A stretch of 64,000 nucleotides of DNA from Rhynchonema sp. JSB1_4 (Eukaryota > Nematoda > Chromadorea > Monhysterida > Xyalidae). Below are positions 1-10,545 of the stretch, in pieces. A model generated the notes under the pieces. It was not told where the DNA came from. It saw only the letters and a list, made by a program, of their open reading frames with translations, and did no database searches. Each line of letters starts with the position of its first letter. Within the stretch, counting starts at the first letter, position 1. The stretch is taken from positions 41,719 through 105,718 of the forward strand of contig JASAMV010008324.1 of NCBI GenBank assembly GCA_030248065.1, read 5' to 3'. The translations under genes and the position numbers were made by a program.

Positions 1-344
1 GCAAAGAATAAAAGTTCGTTATGGGTGTCCACTCTTGATCACGGTGTAATTTTTTGGGGTTTGTAAGCTGACTTTAACATCTGGAACGAAGCCAGATTAT
101 TTATGATCACAAAATCTGGTTACTTGTGTATGAAGTTGTTCGGGGGTTAACTGCGGATTGCGATCCAAAGTATATTGCATGTTAAAAAATTGACTACAAA
201 AGGATGCACTGTAGGCGACATCAAACTTAGTGATCGGATCGGACCAGTTCTGTCTTAGTGACGTGACTTCTTTGAACGAAGGATATTAAGAAATTTAGTG
301 ATGCCACTCATTTCGGCCAGCGTAAAATATGTTCGCCGACTTTG
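1..344. other. Non-coding flank with a half foldback repeat
   Basis: No convincing exon is seen. From about 277 to 330 the sequence matches the left arm of the foldback family seen whole at about 30086-30207: it reads through AAGAAATTTAGTGATGCCAC and then TTTCGGCCAGCGTAAAA. The matching right arm is not found next to it; another palindromic repeat begins at about 345. The simplest reading is a foldback element broken by a later insertion. Confidence 0.4.
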
Positions 345-665
345 ACCGCTCTCTGACAAAAGCAAAAAGTTCACAACACACTTTTTGCTTTTGTCAGAGA
401 GCAAAAGCAAAAAGTTGACTTTTTGCTTTTTGCTCTTGTCAGAGAGCAAAAAAGCAAAAAGTTGTGCAGCGCGCAGAAGCAGCTAACATTAACGTGTTCC
501 AGACCTGTGTAATTTTTGATTTTCGGGTTTGTGCAGCCTGGTTTTGGGCGTAAAAAGTCATGATGACTTTTTGCTTTTTTTCAAGTTTTTGCTTTTGCTC
601 TCTGACAAAAGCAAAAAGCGAAAAGTGTGTGGTAAACTTTTTGCTTTTTGCTTTTATCAGAGAGC
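345..665. repeat. Palindromic CTCTCTGACAAAAGCAAAAAG repeat cluster
   Basis: The unit CTCTGACAAAAGCAAAAAG and its reverse complement alternate at least six times, in two groups near 345-455 and 585-665. Each group can fold into hairpins. Open frames here read as repeats of S-D-K-S-K-K, which is an artefact of the repeat. It is probably a non-autonomous foldback element with an unrelated spacer at about 470-580. Confidence 0.7.
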
Positions 666-952
666 GGCCTTAAGATGAATAACTTTTAAGCTGGAGATAT
701 TTAGTACTCCAGTGATGTTCTTAACATCCTTAATGCAAGAAACACGCGTCACCAAGGCGTCACATTCGATCCGATCACCAAGTTGGTGTCGTTCTGTGTC
801 TAAAGAGTGTATTGCGTTGTTCTGATTTCCATATAAGTCGAAAGTGACTGCCGTGGGAATAACTGTTTTATTAAATGTTTGAGCACAAGCGTCGCCCAAT
901 TTTATATACTGTATGCGTATGCGCAAGCGATCATGTGAGTAAAAATAAACAT

Positions 953-1150
953 GTTGCCCAAAAAGGTGTACACCATGCGCACGTGGCCCAAAAAGTGTAT
1001 GGCCCGAAAGGTACCTGGCCCAAAAGGTACGTGGCCCGAAAGGTACCTGGTCCGAAATGTAACGTGGCCCAAAAAGTACCTGGCCCAAAAAGCAACATGG
1101 CCCAAAAAGTGCGGTGGCCCAAAAGGTTCACTGGCCCAAAAGGATACGGA
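953..1150. repeat. Minisatellite, unit of about 16 bp (GTGGCCCAAAAAGTAC)
   Basis: Roughly a dozen degenerate copies of a GGCCCAAAAAGTAC-type unit lie in tandem. Several reading frames on both strands stay open through it and give Gly-Pro-Lys or Phe-Gly-Pro repeats. That is expected of an in-phase tandem repeat and is not evidence of a protein. Confidence 0.85.
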
Positions 1151-1283
1151 ACCCTTTTATTTTACCTGCAGCATTGTGAATTGAGGAACAGAGAAAGGAC
1201 GAGGTCGAGGACGTGCGATTTGGGAGCTGAAAATATTTCACTGGTGGTTGATAATAATTCAGCAGTGGAGCTATCATTGTTAA

Positions 1284-1933
1284 ACCTGGCCCGCCACTAT
1301 TGATATTTGAAAATTTTGTTCTGTTTTTATGATCTATTACTGTTGCCGACATCGAAACGAACAAGGTTTACATTCGTGACTTTTCCATTAAGTGCCGATT
1401 TAATGCCGAAATTAATCTATAAACCTCGGTGCTCGGGAACAAAATTCCAAAAAAATAGATAGACCCCCGTTTAGTGCATTTCAGGAAGACAAGAACAAAT
1501 ATTCAAGATGACCGACTGCTTCTTATCACAGGCATACGGTAGTCACGTGATCTTGCCCATGCGTTTTATGCAGTGCCGCTCTGTTTCTCAGTGCATAACA
1601 CACGTGTTGTAAGCGCGCGCACTGGCAGCACTGTGTAGTGGGAGCGTAAAGTCGGGAGCGTGAAATCCCTAATAGCATACTGTAAGCCTATGATAATTTT
1701 GCGGCAATTCAAAATTTTGTTCCTGGCTGACGTGATTGCCAAGAAGTGGGGGTCTATCTATTTTTTTTAGTTTTGTTCCCGAGAACCGGTGTTTATCCAT
1801 TGATTTCGATATAAAATCTGCACCAGATCAAAAAGTCATGAATATAAACCTTATTCGTCTCGATGTCGGCAACTAAATTTTAGAGCAAAAAAACAAACCA
1901 AAAATTTCAAATATCAATAGTGGCGGGCCAGGT
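1284..1933. mobile_element. Foldback element flanked by TTAA (piggyBac-like MITE)
   Basis: The ends are inverted repeats: ACCTGGCCCGCCACTATTGA at the left, and its reverse complement at the right end. Further paired blocks lie inside, at about 1341-1385 with 1829-1874 and at about 1421-1470 with 1747-1793, so most of the 650 bp can fold back. Both ends are bordered by TTAA (1280-1283 and 1934-1937), the target duplication typical of piggyBac-type transposition. There is no transposase frame, so it is non-autonomous. It lies just upstream of the INTS10-like exons, probably in an intron of that gene. Confidence 0.8.
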
Positions 1934-2049
1934 TTAAAGCCGGTCGGGTTTGACCATGAATAATAACGAACAGTTCAAAATATGCAGTGCAACAGCGAAA
2001 ATTACCACAAAGTCCAACAGCTTTCCTTTCCGTTTGCTGTATAATCATA

Positions 2050-3043
2050 GCCGAAAGTGCACCCAAGAACTGTGTATTGCAGATGTCCCTGACATGCACC
2101 CCCGCCAGCACTGCCCGCTTCGATCATTCCGGTGCATTCTATACGCTGGTGGATGCAAGCGAATGTCTGCCGTACACTGTTCGTCTGATTGCGCACTGTT
2201 TGCAGCGACGAGCGGCTCGGGCGACACCAGACGACATGGTGCTGGGACATTTGTTGGTGTTGGCGCAGTTGGGTTAGTGAATTATTGGTATTACGATATT
2301 ATACATGCTACGGTTGGATCGGAAAGTCAAATTAACGTGCAGGTTGTTAAAAGATAAGTAAAACGTCTCAAAGAAAAGCTTGGAAATGGAAACAACGAAC
2401 TGTATGGGTGTCATATTGCATGAACTCGTGAACTTGTAATTCTTGCATACCGAATTTTTATGGCTGTCTGTCACTGAGTTTCATTAATGTACCGCGACGA
2501 TGTAAAATTTATCAATTTTAACTGTTTCAGACAAGTCACTGTGCCCTCAAGTGTATACGGCCATCCAATCGAAACGATCCTTCACATACCCGATGTTCTT
2601 CCAGTATGTTTTTGACGTCGATATTTTGGAAATGGTAAGCAAAAGGGCTATTTTTGTGTTTTTTTAGAATTGTTTATTATTCCCTTTTTTCAGGTATCCT
2701 ATTGGACCGTGCAAGCTGACATGCCGGCAATACATCTGTTATTAATCGATCAAGAATCGATGGGGTCTCCGAATCGGTGTGTTGATTGCGATTTTATTTG
2801 GTCTTTTTGAGAAAAATTTGCCACAACTAAATTCGATAAATTCGACTTTTTATAATAATTGATCCTGCTGTCTTGTTGATTTTCAGCCGCAGTCGCACGG
2901 TGGTCAAGTCGAACAAGGACAGCATGCGAGCAGCACTGCAATCACAAGTGATCAACGGAGTGAATCAATCGATCGAAGCGATTGTCTGTGATTTCCTGAT
3001 TGATCAGCGTCCGTCTATATCCAAATACGCCGCCGCTTTGTGA
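2050..3043 (+). CDS. INTS10: Integrator complex subunit 10-like, C-terminal exons
   Basis: Four exons splice in frame: about 2050-2272, 2531-2634, 2694-2776 and 2887-3043, ending at a TGA. All introns are GT..AG and the phases agree at every junction. The spliced C-terminus contains FTYPMFFQYVFDVDILEM, then IHLLL, then a T-V-V-K-S-N-K segment followed by DSMRAALQSQV. This arrangement matches, as I recall the family, the end of metazoan INTS10: a YPxFxxYVxxxDxLEE block, an IHLELL block and a TVTRG..KEDFR block. INTS10 belongs to the nuclear Integrator complex, which processes snRNA 3' ends and attenuates RNA polymerase II transcription. The 5' part must lie further upstream, beyond the TTAA element or before the window. 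The exact start of the first listed exon is uncertain. Assignment rests on remembered family pattern, not on an alignment. Confidence 0.55.
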
Positions 3044-3800
3044 ATGATTTGTTGCATAAAACTAGTACTTGAACATTGATTTGCCAACGTTGCATTACAA
3101 TCATGCGCAAGATAATGATAACCAACCATTGTATTGTGCAGCGACCAGTACTTGGTGAGTGCGAACGCTTTGACGATGTCATGTTGACGAAGTTGGATGT
3201 TTATTGCCAGAGACAACGAGCATTTGTTTGATGGTCGAAATCAAAACATCTATCGGAAAAGCTGGCTGTTTTCTCTTTGACGGTCCGTTTATATACAATT
3301 TGCTGTTTCTTCACTAACGTCTCCGCTGGCAGCGGGACCCAAAGTTGACCAATGAGATTCACGCAGTTCACTGCAACAAGGGCGAAGTATACGGCGGTCG
3401 AAGTAATATTCCTCCGAACAAACGAAAAATGCAAAAATAAAGTTTTTGAACCTGCGCAGCCTGTGGTTGAAGGCAGATGATAGTTAGTTTATAGCGTCGA
3501 CACCCACTCAATAATACATAAATAAGAAGATTAAGTGAAAGAAGTATGATTACAAGACCGGGTGTGGAGTTTACGGACATGAAAAAAATACAAAACAGGG
3601 TGTGCAAGTTACGGGAATGAAAAATAAATACAAAACCAGGACAGGAAAGGGTGAGAAGGTGGACGAAATCACGGACAGACAGACACAGACAACATGCAAT
3701 CAGAAATTAAATGTACGCAGGCAGAGCCACAACAATGTACAACGGTGCAATACCGGACGGTGCGGAATACTGTGACATAAAATCCGAAAGCAATCTGTTA
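3044..3800. other. Intergenic, AT-rich, nothing recognised
   Basis: Short frames on the minus strand (for example 3201-3434 and 3368-3607) have no splice context or domain pattern. I see no RNA gene or repeat here. Confidence 0.4.
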
Positions 3801-3851
3801 GATCGTCCATCTTTGTGTCCGTAGCGCATCTTTTTCCGCGGTGGCCAGCCG

Positions 3852-4055
3852 CTCAGGAGGACCATCGCCCCTTCCCACATTGTCCTTGCAGGCCAGTAGT
3901 CCAATGTGGTGCCACTCGGGGCTCCGGCTTGCGCATGGTTCCATTAATCGGAAAGTTTTCGGCGAATTCGGCCGGCGCTGCCATTTGCCACAGCGGCAGC
4001 GTCGTTGCTCGGGCGCCCAATTCGTTTTCCTCCACATTGTTTCCCTTGATGGATC
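3852..4055 (-). CDS. Possible isolated exon, unknown protein
   Basis: A GC-rich minus-strand frame follows an AG and reads through GNNVEENELGARATTLPLWQ and MAAPAEFAENFPINGT to a TGA at about 3852. Residue composition looks more protein-like than in the overlapping frames. It lies downstream of the rhomboid stop codon on the same strand, so it could be a 3' neighbour or an alternative last exon. I could not find a partner exon and do not recognise a domain. Overlapping plus-strand frames at 3815-4147 and 3841-4110 are judged to be shadows. Confidence 0.25.
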
Positions 4056-4377
4056 TGTCTCGTTCACGAATACCTGGACGTTTGCCTTACATTATGTGCA
4101 TCTCATTTAGATGTCCATACCACTTGATTTGCAAAGCTTTTTATTAACGTTTGTCAGCCAGTGTTTGATCATTCATTCTGAACTACATAATTCAAGAAAT
4201 GCAGAAACTTTTATCACAGCCACAGCAAATTGTATTTGTCAACAACAACAACAGATTTCGTTTTCGTACCGATTAAAATAATATGTGCGGTTCATTTGAC
4301 ACACTTGAACTGACAATTAAACTATAGAACATCATGTAAAAATAGCACACGTCATTAATCTTGGCGTATATCTTGAA

Positions 4378-6473
4378 TCACGGTATCATCATATTCCATA
4401 CAATAGCGCCGACCATAAATGATGTATAAAGCAGCAAGGCCAGCCACCACACCAGATCGTTGTACTTTGAGTTCTCATCGAAATGTCTCAACACCAAGAA
4501 TCCAACACACAAACCCGCAGATGCGCCGGCCAAATGTGCCAGGTACGAAACTGGGTGATCAAGGGGACCGGTTCTAACGTAACGGTCCCAAATGGCGAAA
4601 CCCACGTCAACACTCGCAATGGCGACTGATGTGAACAACCAGATGAAACCGCAGTCGATTTGTGAGTAGTTCTGGAAAGTTTATTAGATTTATTAGGGCT
4701 CCACCAGATAGACCCGAAACCCGAAACATAAATTTCTTCTATGTTCATGTTTCGGGTTTCGGGTCTATCTGGTGGAGCCCTTATTGTTTAGTCATTCTCA
4801 ACGCCATGTTGTTGTGGGGTTGTTTGGTTCAATCGCACTAATGATGGACTGATATACGAACCACCCCTATTTATTGTCAAGGAAACTCTGAGCAGACTGT
4901 CGCCATATTTAGTATGTGCACTGTATTGCGAAAAGAGCAGATGGTATTAGAACACCGATTAGTATTTTACGGGTGAATTTTCTATTTTCTATGCAAGAGG
5001 AACATAATACGACATCATTGTTTCTGCTCACTTTGGCTGTTTCTAGGCTTTTCGCGAAAACATTTTTGAAGCAGCGTCTGCTGAACTTTGTGACCATAGG
5101 TACGTACATATATATACTCCACTGCTGCTGTTACTATGATGGGACAAGCCCAAAAGGGCCAAGTGAGGGTGCACCCTTGTAATAAAAATTGAATCATCAC
5201 AGAACTCACCAATAGCACATTAGCGACGTGTGCAGCGAGTAGTGCATAGACACCACCGGATGCACCAACAAGATAGACATGAGGGTCCAGCATGCTTGTC
5301 GCAAGGGAACCTAGAGAAAGAAATGAAAAATTGTGAAAAAATGACCGAACTTCAGAAGTACAAGTTCACACTTTTGAACCATCAACCAACCTGCCATAAC
5401 GCCGGCCAAATATATAGTGATCACACGTACACTGCCATGCACCATCTCCAGTGGTACGCCAATCAAAAGTTGCACCAGAATGTTGAATGTTAGATGCCAC
5501 CAGCTTGAAGAAAATAACATGGTTACAACACTTCATGAGAAATTTTACAACATGAGTGAACAATTATTTTATCACACTTTTTCAGCAAAAATAAAGAAAC
5601 TCCACTAACCCAGCGTGAATGAGCGAGTAAAGCAGAAAACGCCAGGCTTCGTGTTTGAGATCCGAACGAAACACCAACACCGAGTCAATTGGCACCGGGG
5701 CATTATGGTCGGGCAGGTCGCTGCTCAACGTGTAGTAGAGAAAGAAGGCAATCTGCGCAGAATATGGTTCAACTGGTTAGTTTTTAAATTTATCGCATTT
5801 CAGACGGGCTTTCTTGCCTTGAGAAGCTTGAGCACCCTGTTATCATGCCCATCTGGTGTGGTGCGTCAAACAATGAATTGGATTTGCATGTTCAAATTTC
5901 AGTACAGGACGAAGTTCGTCTTCAGGGTGGCTCTCAATGCAACTGAAGAGAACCGGTCACCGATGTCAACAGATTTCCATCGGGAGCCCCCTGAGTTGGC
6001 AAGGCACCGTATGTGCGGTCTCCCTCACCCTCAAAATGAAAATTTAAATTAAGGGTCGCTTTCGGAAAATTCAGCACAAAAGCAAAATAAAAAACATCCG
6101 GTCCGAACTCACGTGCACAAATGTGAGTATCGGAATGAACAATGGCGGCGGCCAGCATTTGTATTGCAAACTGTAGTATTTGCGTGTGCTTTGGTCGTCA
6201 CCGGGCAGGAAATCGGCCGCCAGTCGGTAAAATAATTTTGATCGATAATTTGGCAAATGTTGCAACTCCATCTTGGAGTAGTCCTCGCCAAGCGAGATCA
6301 CCTGCAGTCATCGATAAAGGAGTTTGGCTCACAATCAGGCACGAAGTTGAATAAAAATATTCTTAAATCTGCGATACTTTATTTATAAATTAATTTAAAA
6401 AATAATAATAGCTCACCTCGTGATCTCGACAGTGGACCGCCACGTTGAATGATCTTCGTCGCTTGTTTGATAC
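4378..6473 (-). CDS. Rhomboid family intramembrane serine protease (RHBDL-type)
   Basis: Six exons splice in frame on the minus strand: 6417-6473, 6113-6301, 5610-5752, 5391-5503, 5210-5310 and 4378-4671 (TGA). The protein has the RHBDL order. A juxtamembrane region contains NKRRRSFN and [20 protein letters not shown]. Next come the [12 protein letters not shown] loop, [20 protein letters not shown] and the active-site motif [13 protein letters not shown]. The catalytic His is in [13 protein letters not shown]. GxSG and the late His form the Ser-His dyad that cleaves type I membrane proteins within the bilayer, for example EGF-like ligands. The N-terminal part was not found; RHBDL1/3 relatives carry an EF-hand there, and it may lie in unassigned exons above 6473. 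A hairpin element sits in the last intron. Catalytic residues are intact. Confidence 0.85.
4695..4780. mobile_element. Short perfect hairpin element in rhomboid intron
   Basis: Arms of about 34 bp (4695-4728 and 4747-4780) are near-perfect inverted copies around an 18-bp loop, starting GGGCTCCACCAGATAGACCC. It lies in the last intron of the rhomboid gene. It is either a tiny MITE or a hairpin in the pre-mRNA. Confidence 0.7.
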
Positions 6474-6479
6474 CTGAAA

Positions 6480-8130
6480 CGGGCACAAATGTCAGGTCAA
6501 GGTGCGCAAATAAGTTGCGATGAAGCGAACTTTTTCATAAATATAAATTCACGCACAATGGAGCAGTACTGACGCTTGACAGTTCGTACAATTAAGCGCG
6601 TGGTAATACACATTACTCAATTCTGATATAACGTCGACGATACAAACTTAGAACCCGATGATTAGAATGAGTATGTACAGTACTTCCGTTACATACAGTG
6701 CATGACGTTATGTAAAGTGAACGCATGCCCGTTTCAATATGACGGTATCAAAAAGCATGAGTCACGTCACAGAATGAGCGCGCAACGCAGCTGGGGCTCC
6801 AGGGCAGCTAAAAATGAGCGTTTACCATGTGTCATTTATATGTAGAGTACCTTCGGTAAGTACACCGCTTAACAGTATTAGAGCGATAGAAATTATGTCG
6901 TGATTATTGTCCCCAAAAAGCAAAATCCTGTTCATGTCATGCCAAGGTATATGTAAGGGACGAAATGTTTTTATACCGAACCGCTTATAGCCCCGAGGTT
7001 TGGGGCGTGGCTTTATTTTCTACACTTTATGCATATAGCTACTTTTCGACAGGTGGGGGCGTTTTATTGAAAATGCCTGTGGCCTGAGTCACCAAGCTAT
7101 TAGGTAATGCTCGCACGAACTTTACGGCGCAAGTGTTTACTCTCTTTGGAAAGAATGTTGCTTGGGAAGTGCTTGGTACATACCTTGTGATAGTATATGT
7201 ACTATTTATACCTAGACGACTCTTTCTAAAACCTTTCTTAACATTTGGGCCTAAAGTGGCTCAAACAGGTAATGAAATCACAACCAAAGCAAACAACCAG
7301 CAGTAAATAATGCAGGTTACCAGGGAAAGAGCGGACACATGAGAAAACAGACTTGACCAGATGTGAGAGACATCTGCTCAATGCTCCATTGTTGTTATGC
7401 AACGCATGAAAGTGAAAACTGGATTGCTCTTGCATGCACGCGCGCGCTGATTTTGTTCCTGGAGCGTTTTGGGCAGAAGGTCACGTTATGCAAAGGTAAG
7501 GTAAATAATATTTTTGTCTGGAATCAATGCAAAGACGGATAAAACGTTCCCGCGGACTGGTTATAAATATTCGGCTGTCAATTTATTTTTATTTATTTAT
7601 TTATATCTGATGCATGCGGCGAAATTATGATAATTTTGTGAATGCGCCGCCGCTTTTGAGAAAAACAGCGCAGTCGCATTCATTACCAAGAAGCTGAGGC
7701 ACAACGAATAAAAAGCGGCAGTATGTAAACATGATGAATGGCGCTTTGTTTGTCTGGGGTCTGTGGGGCAAGAAAAAGGATCAGCAGCTCGCTGAGCAGC
7801 CAGCTTGTGTGACTCGGTTTTGACAACAGTAACCATGGATATGCACAATGTCACTACAACAAACACGTAAACATTGCGCGTATCCAAGAAGCCGGATAAG
7901 ATTAAACGGGCTGACCTCCAGATGAGCAGATTATTTTTTGTGAATGAGAAGATCAATCGAAATAATGATGCAAAGATTAGCAGAGCCAAATGAGATGACA
8001 ATGATACAGTCGTTGAAAGTAGAATGAAAACCTTTTGATCGCCACTTTGCGGACAAACCGAGAAGTTCAGGACCCGGAAGGGGACGTCTTGCCTATAAAT
8101 TCTTTGACACCATGATACCGAGCATATATT
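6480..8130. other. Long stretch without recognised genes
   Basis: No frame here shows both splice sites and a family pattern. A simple repeat of TTTATTTA type lies near 7580-7605. Missing 5' exons of the rhomboid gene could be here. The minus-strand frame at 7597-8001 is hydrophobic and AT-biased; I do not support it as a gene. Confidence 0.4.
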
Positions 8131-8136
8131 TATTTT

Positions 8137-8610
8137 TTATACAACGCTCATCGGGCAATTTCGTTCGTATTCTGCTGAAGCATGATTATGATCCCATATC
8201 CGAGATGCCTCAAACGTACATACCATATCCACAAATTCCTGATGAGTGACGGGTCTGTCAAACTGTGCCCTTCGTTCCAGCCTCCTCAGTGCGCCCCCAT
8301 CTGCGTTGTGCCTGACTGAATCCCTGAATTCCGTTTCGTGCAACATCCATCGATATCGATCTATGGTCATTTCGCCAAAACCCGTGTTTTCGTGCCGGAG
8401 AAACAGCATGCTCAGCGCCTGATAGTTTTCTCTCTTTTTTAATCTTTGAATGTTTTGGAAGAGAAAGTAATCACTTACATCCCAAGGTGTATAGTATCCA
8501 TAGAGCGTGTCCTCGATGTCCCACGCGTTCAGCGGCATTCCGTCCTTGAAACCTTCAATTGAATTGAACTCCATCGAATAATCGCGAAGAATTACCGATT
8601 GGGTTGCCAT
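8137..8610 (-). CDS. Uncharacterised intronless ORF, about 157 aa
   Basis: An uninterrupted minus-strand frame begins at an ATG near 8610 (MATQSVILRDYSMEFNSIEG) and ends at TAA 8137-8139. An in-frame ATG at 8709 would add 33 residues, but that extension looks less protein-like. The sequence is mixed, charged and soluble-looking, with WDIEDTLYGYYTPWDVSDYF early and VTHQEFVDMVCTFEASRIWD near the end. There is no signal peptide, membrane segment or cysteine pattern. I do not recognise the family. Its length and composition favour a real protein, either a single-exon gene or the large last exon of one. Confidence 0.5.
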   Translation of the reverse strand: MATQSVILRDYSMEFNSIEGFKDGMPLNAWDIEDTLYGYYTPWDVSDYFLFQNIQRLKKRENYQALSMLFLRHENTGFGEMTIDRYRWMLHETEFRDSVRHNADGGALRRLERRAQFDRPVTHQEFVDMVCTFEASRIWDHNHASAEYERNCPMSVV

Positions 8611-8767
8611 TTTGGGACGTTTTCCGTGAACTGATCTTGGAAATACGACTTGCTTGCGTGAATTTTGAACCAACTTACAAATGCTATTAAATATTACATG
8701 ACCCAACATTGGTTGCGATATTATGATCTAATCTCACATTTGACCCAAGCGATCGCTCATAAACACT

Positions 8768-9019
8768 TTATGCTCGGGGTTGAGCCTCAAAGGCATAAAT
8801 TCCCAAAGCCCTAAAGTGCTTCCAGCTTGACGCTTGATTTATCGCTTGGTATAAAGCAAAGTTTTTGGGTACGTATGGTGAATGACCAACTATGCAAGAG
8901 GGTATGTCAGACAATTTCACATTCGCAATGTTTATCGCTCGTAAAATCGACATAATTCTGACTTCACGGTCACTGCACACTGCGCTAATTGGTCTCACGC
9001 GCTTTGAGCCGCTTGTCAA
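8768..9019 (-). CDS. Possible small ORF, about 83 aa
   Basis: A minus-strand frame (MTSGSKRVRPISAVCSDREV at its start) lies just upstream of the 157-aa ORF on the same strand. It may be an upstream exon of that gene or chance. No domain is recognised and no splice partner was confirmed. Confidence 0.2.
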   Translation of the reverse strand: MTSGSKRVRPISAVCSDREVRIMSILRAINIANVKLSDIPSCIVGHSPYVPKNFALYQAINQASSWKHFRALGIYAFEAQPRA

Positions 9020-9192
9020 GTCTTGGCGCTCTAACCGGGGGCACCTAATGGCACTTGTGTTTAGGGATGCTTACAAAATGTGACCTTGAATTCATAAAAA
9101 TCTTAAAAAGTACCCTCAATTACAAAAAAACTAGTCGCGTGACCGACGTATAGATCCTATCCTATCAACAAGCTCGGTACACCGTCTTCATA

Positions 9193-9333
9193 ATGCATCC
9201 GAAGAGAAAATCTGCCCCAAAGCGTGCCAACCAACCTTCTACACTATCGTCACACACACAATATTCGTCAGGAGGCGAGTACACAGCCACTCTGGCGCGT
9301 TGGTACCAGGCCATGATTTTCTCTTCCGATTGA
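9193..9333 (+). CDS. Possible 46-aa microprotein ORF
   Basis: An ATG at 9193 opens a 47-codon frame ending in TGA at 9331-9333. It starts MHPKRKSAPKRANQPSTLSS, so it has a basic, Ser/Pro-rich N-terminus followed by a more hydrophobic tail. It is too short for statistical support and no family is recognised. Confidence 0.2.
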   Translation: MHPKRKSAPKRANQPSTLSSHTQYSSGGEYTATLARWYQAMIFSSD

Positions 9334-9339
9334 TTTAAT

Positions 9340-10402
9340 TGGCTCTTTCCTCTCCTTTTTTGTTTGATATGCGGGTGTTAATTAATTTGGGTCATACAAT
9401 ATAAATAATAATAATGCCATGTCGTGTCACGTGTGCACTGCATTCGGGTCAAGCCGTGCAGCTGTGCATTATTGTTGGATAAATCAGCAGCAGTCTGCAA
9501 AGAAATGGGACAAATGAAAAGATAAAGACAGCTCCTGATTGGCAAAATAAAGCCACCAGTTTTTTTTAAAATAATTCGAGCTTTTATCTTCAACAGGAAG
9601 AAAACTGAAGTTATGATACTGAAATAGAACAAATATCACGTCAGGATTATAGCTATCCAAAAATTTGCGCCAGCGAGCCAGAAAAACCGGAACAATGAAT
9701 GGAAATACATAGGATATAGAATAGCTTACATACATAGGTGTACGTGAGCGTGGTTATGTGCGGATGAAATCAATTCTCATTATGAAGCATGGGCACTACG
9801 TTGTTCTGCCGCACGCGTAGTACCCGTGTCATGCAGCATGATTGTGTTTTGCTGTGGTTTGCACCAGCAGACAAAATGAGGCCAAAACGTTTAGTCTCCC
9901 AGTACGCGGAACTTACGCATTAGGTACCTTTTGTCTGGTCCAACAGCTGAAAAATCAGACACAATTCTGAATATGTAGGTTTTGCAGACGAACCACTGGT
10001 TTCAGCACGCACCTTGACTACACGTTTATATGTGGCACACAGTATGTTCAAATAAAAGGCACAACGGTTCGTAACGTGAAGTTCTCAAGTTTCACCAACA
10101 CATACCTGGCACATACTGTATCTCAAACAAATATAATCATGTGGGCTTCGCACTCTTGGCTTGTTAGTGAGGAGGGTTCTTCGTGCGCATGAGAAAGAAT
10201 GAATATACAACATTTCGCTGAAGCTGCTGTCCGGAACTGACCGCGGATGTTAATAAAAAGGAAACACAACAGACCATTTGCATCGGAAACAAGAGCTTCT
10301 GTCGAAGTTGGGGGAAGTAAATGGTCATGGACACCGTGGTCGAACAGCGAAACGCCAATGGCCTAATTCTAGTGCGGTCGACGACGCAGCCCTAAATGAA
10401 GA
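9340..10402. other. Intergenic, nothing recognised
   Basis: AT-rich sequence with short frames only. I see no exon, RNA gene or clear repeat. Confidence 0.4.
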
Positions 10403-10410
10403 CAAGATAC

Positions 10411-10537
10411 CAGGGTTGGGCAAAAAACGTGTTTTTTTCAAATATTCGTTTTTTTTAAATTCGAAAAACGACCCAGGCGTTTTAAAAAAACGTGGTTTTT
10501 TTAAAGAAAAACGCCGTCGTTTTTTTGGCCAACCCTG
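10411..10537. mobile_element. Miniature hAT element, 8-bp target duplication
   Basis: The ends are CAGGGTTGGGCAAAAAAC and TTTTTTGGCCAACCCTG, an imperfect inverted pair of the CAGGGTTGG type common in hAT transposons. The flanks repeat CAAGATAC exactly (10403-10410 and 10538-10545), an 8-bp target duplication. The interior is runs of A and T with the blocks AAAACGACCCAGGCG and ACGCCGTCG, shared with the larger copies at 20 and 48 kb. There is no coding capacity. Confidence 0.85.
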
Positions 10538-10545
10538 CAAGATAC

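Noticed and set aside
255..449. Small minus-strand protein with S-D-K-S-K-K repeats
   Set aside because: It translates the palindromic CTCTGACAAAAGCAAAAAG repeat and has no start or splice context.
657..1303. Open frames with Gly-Pro-Lys or Phe-Gly-Pro repeats on both strands
   Set aside because: They are frames through the 16-bp minisatellite at 953-1150; several frames are open at once and composition is set by the repeat.
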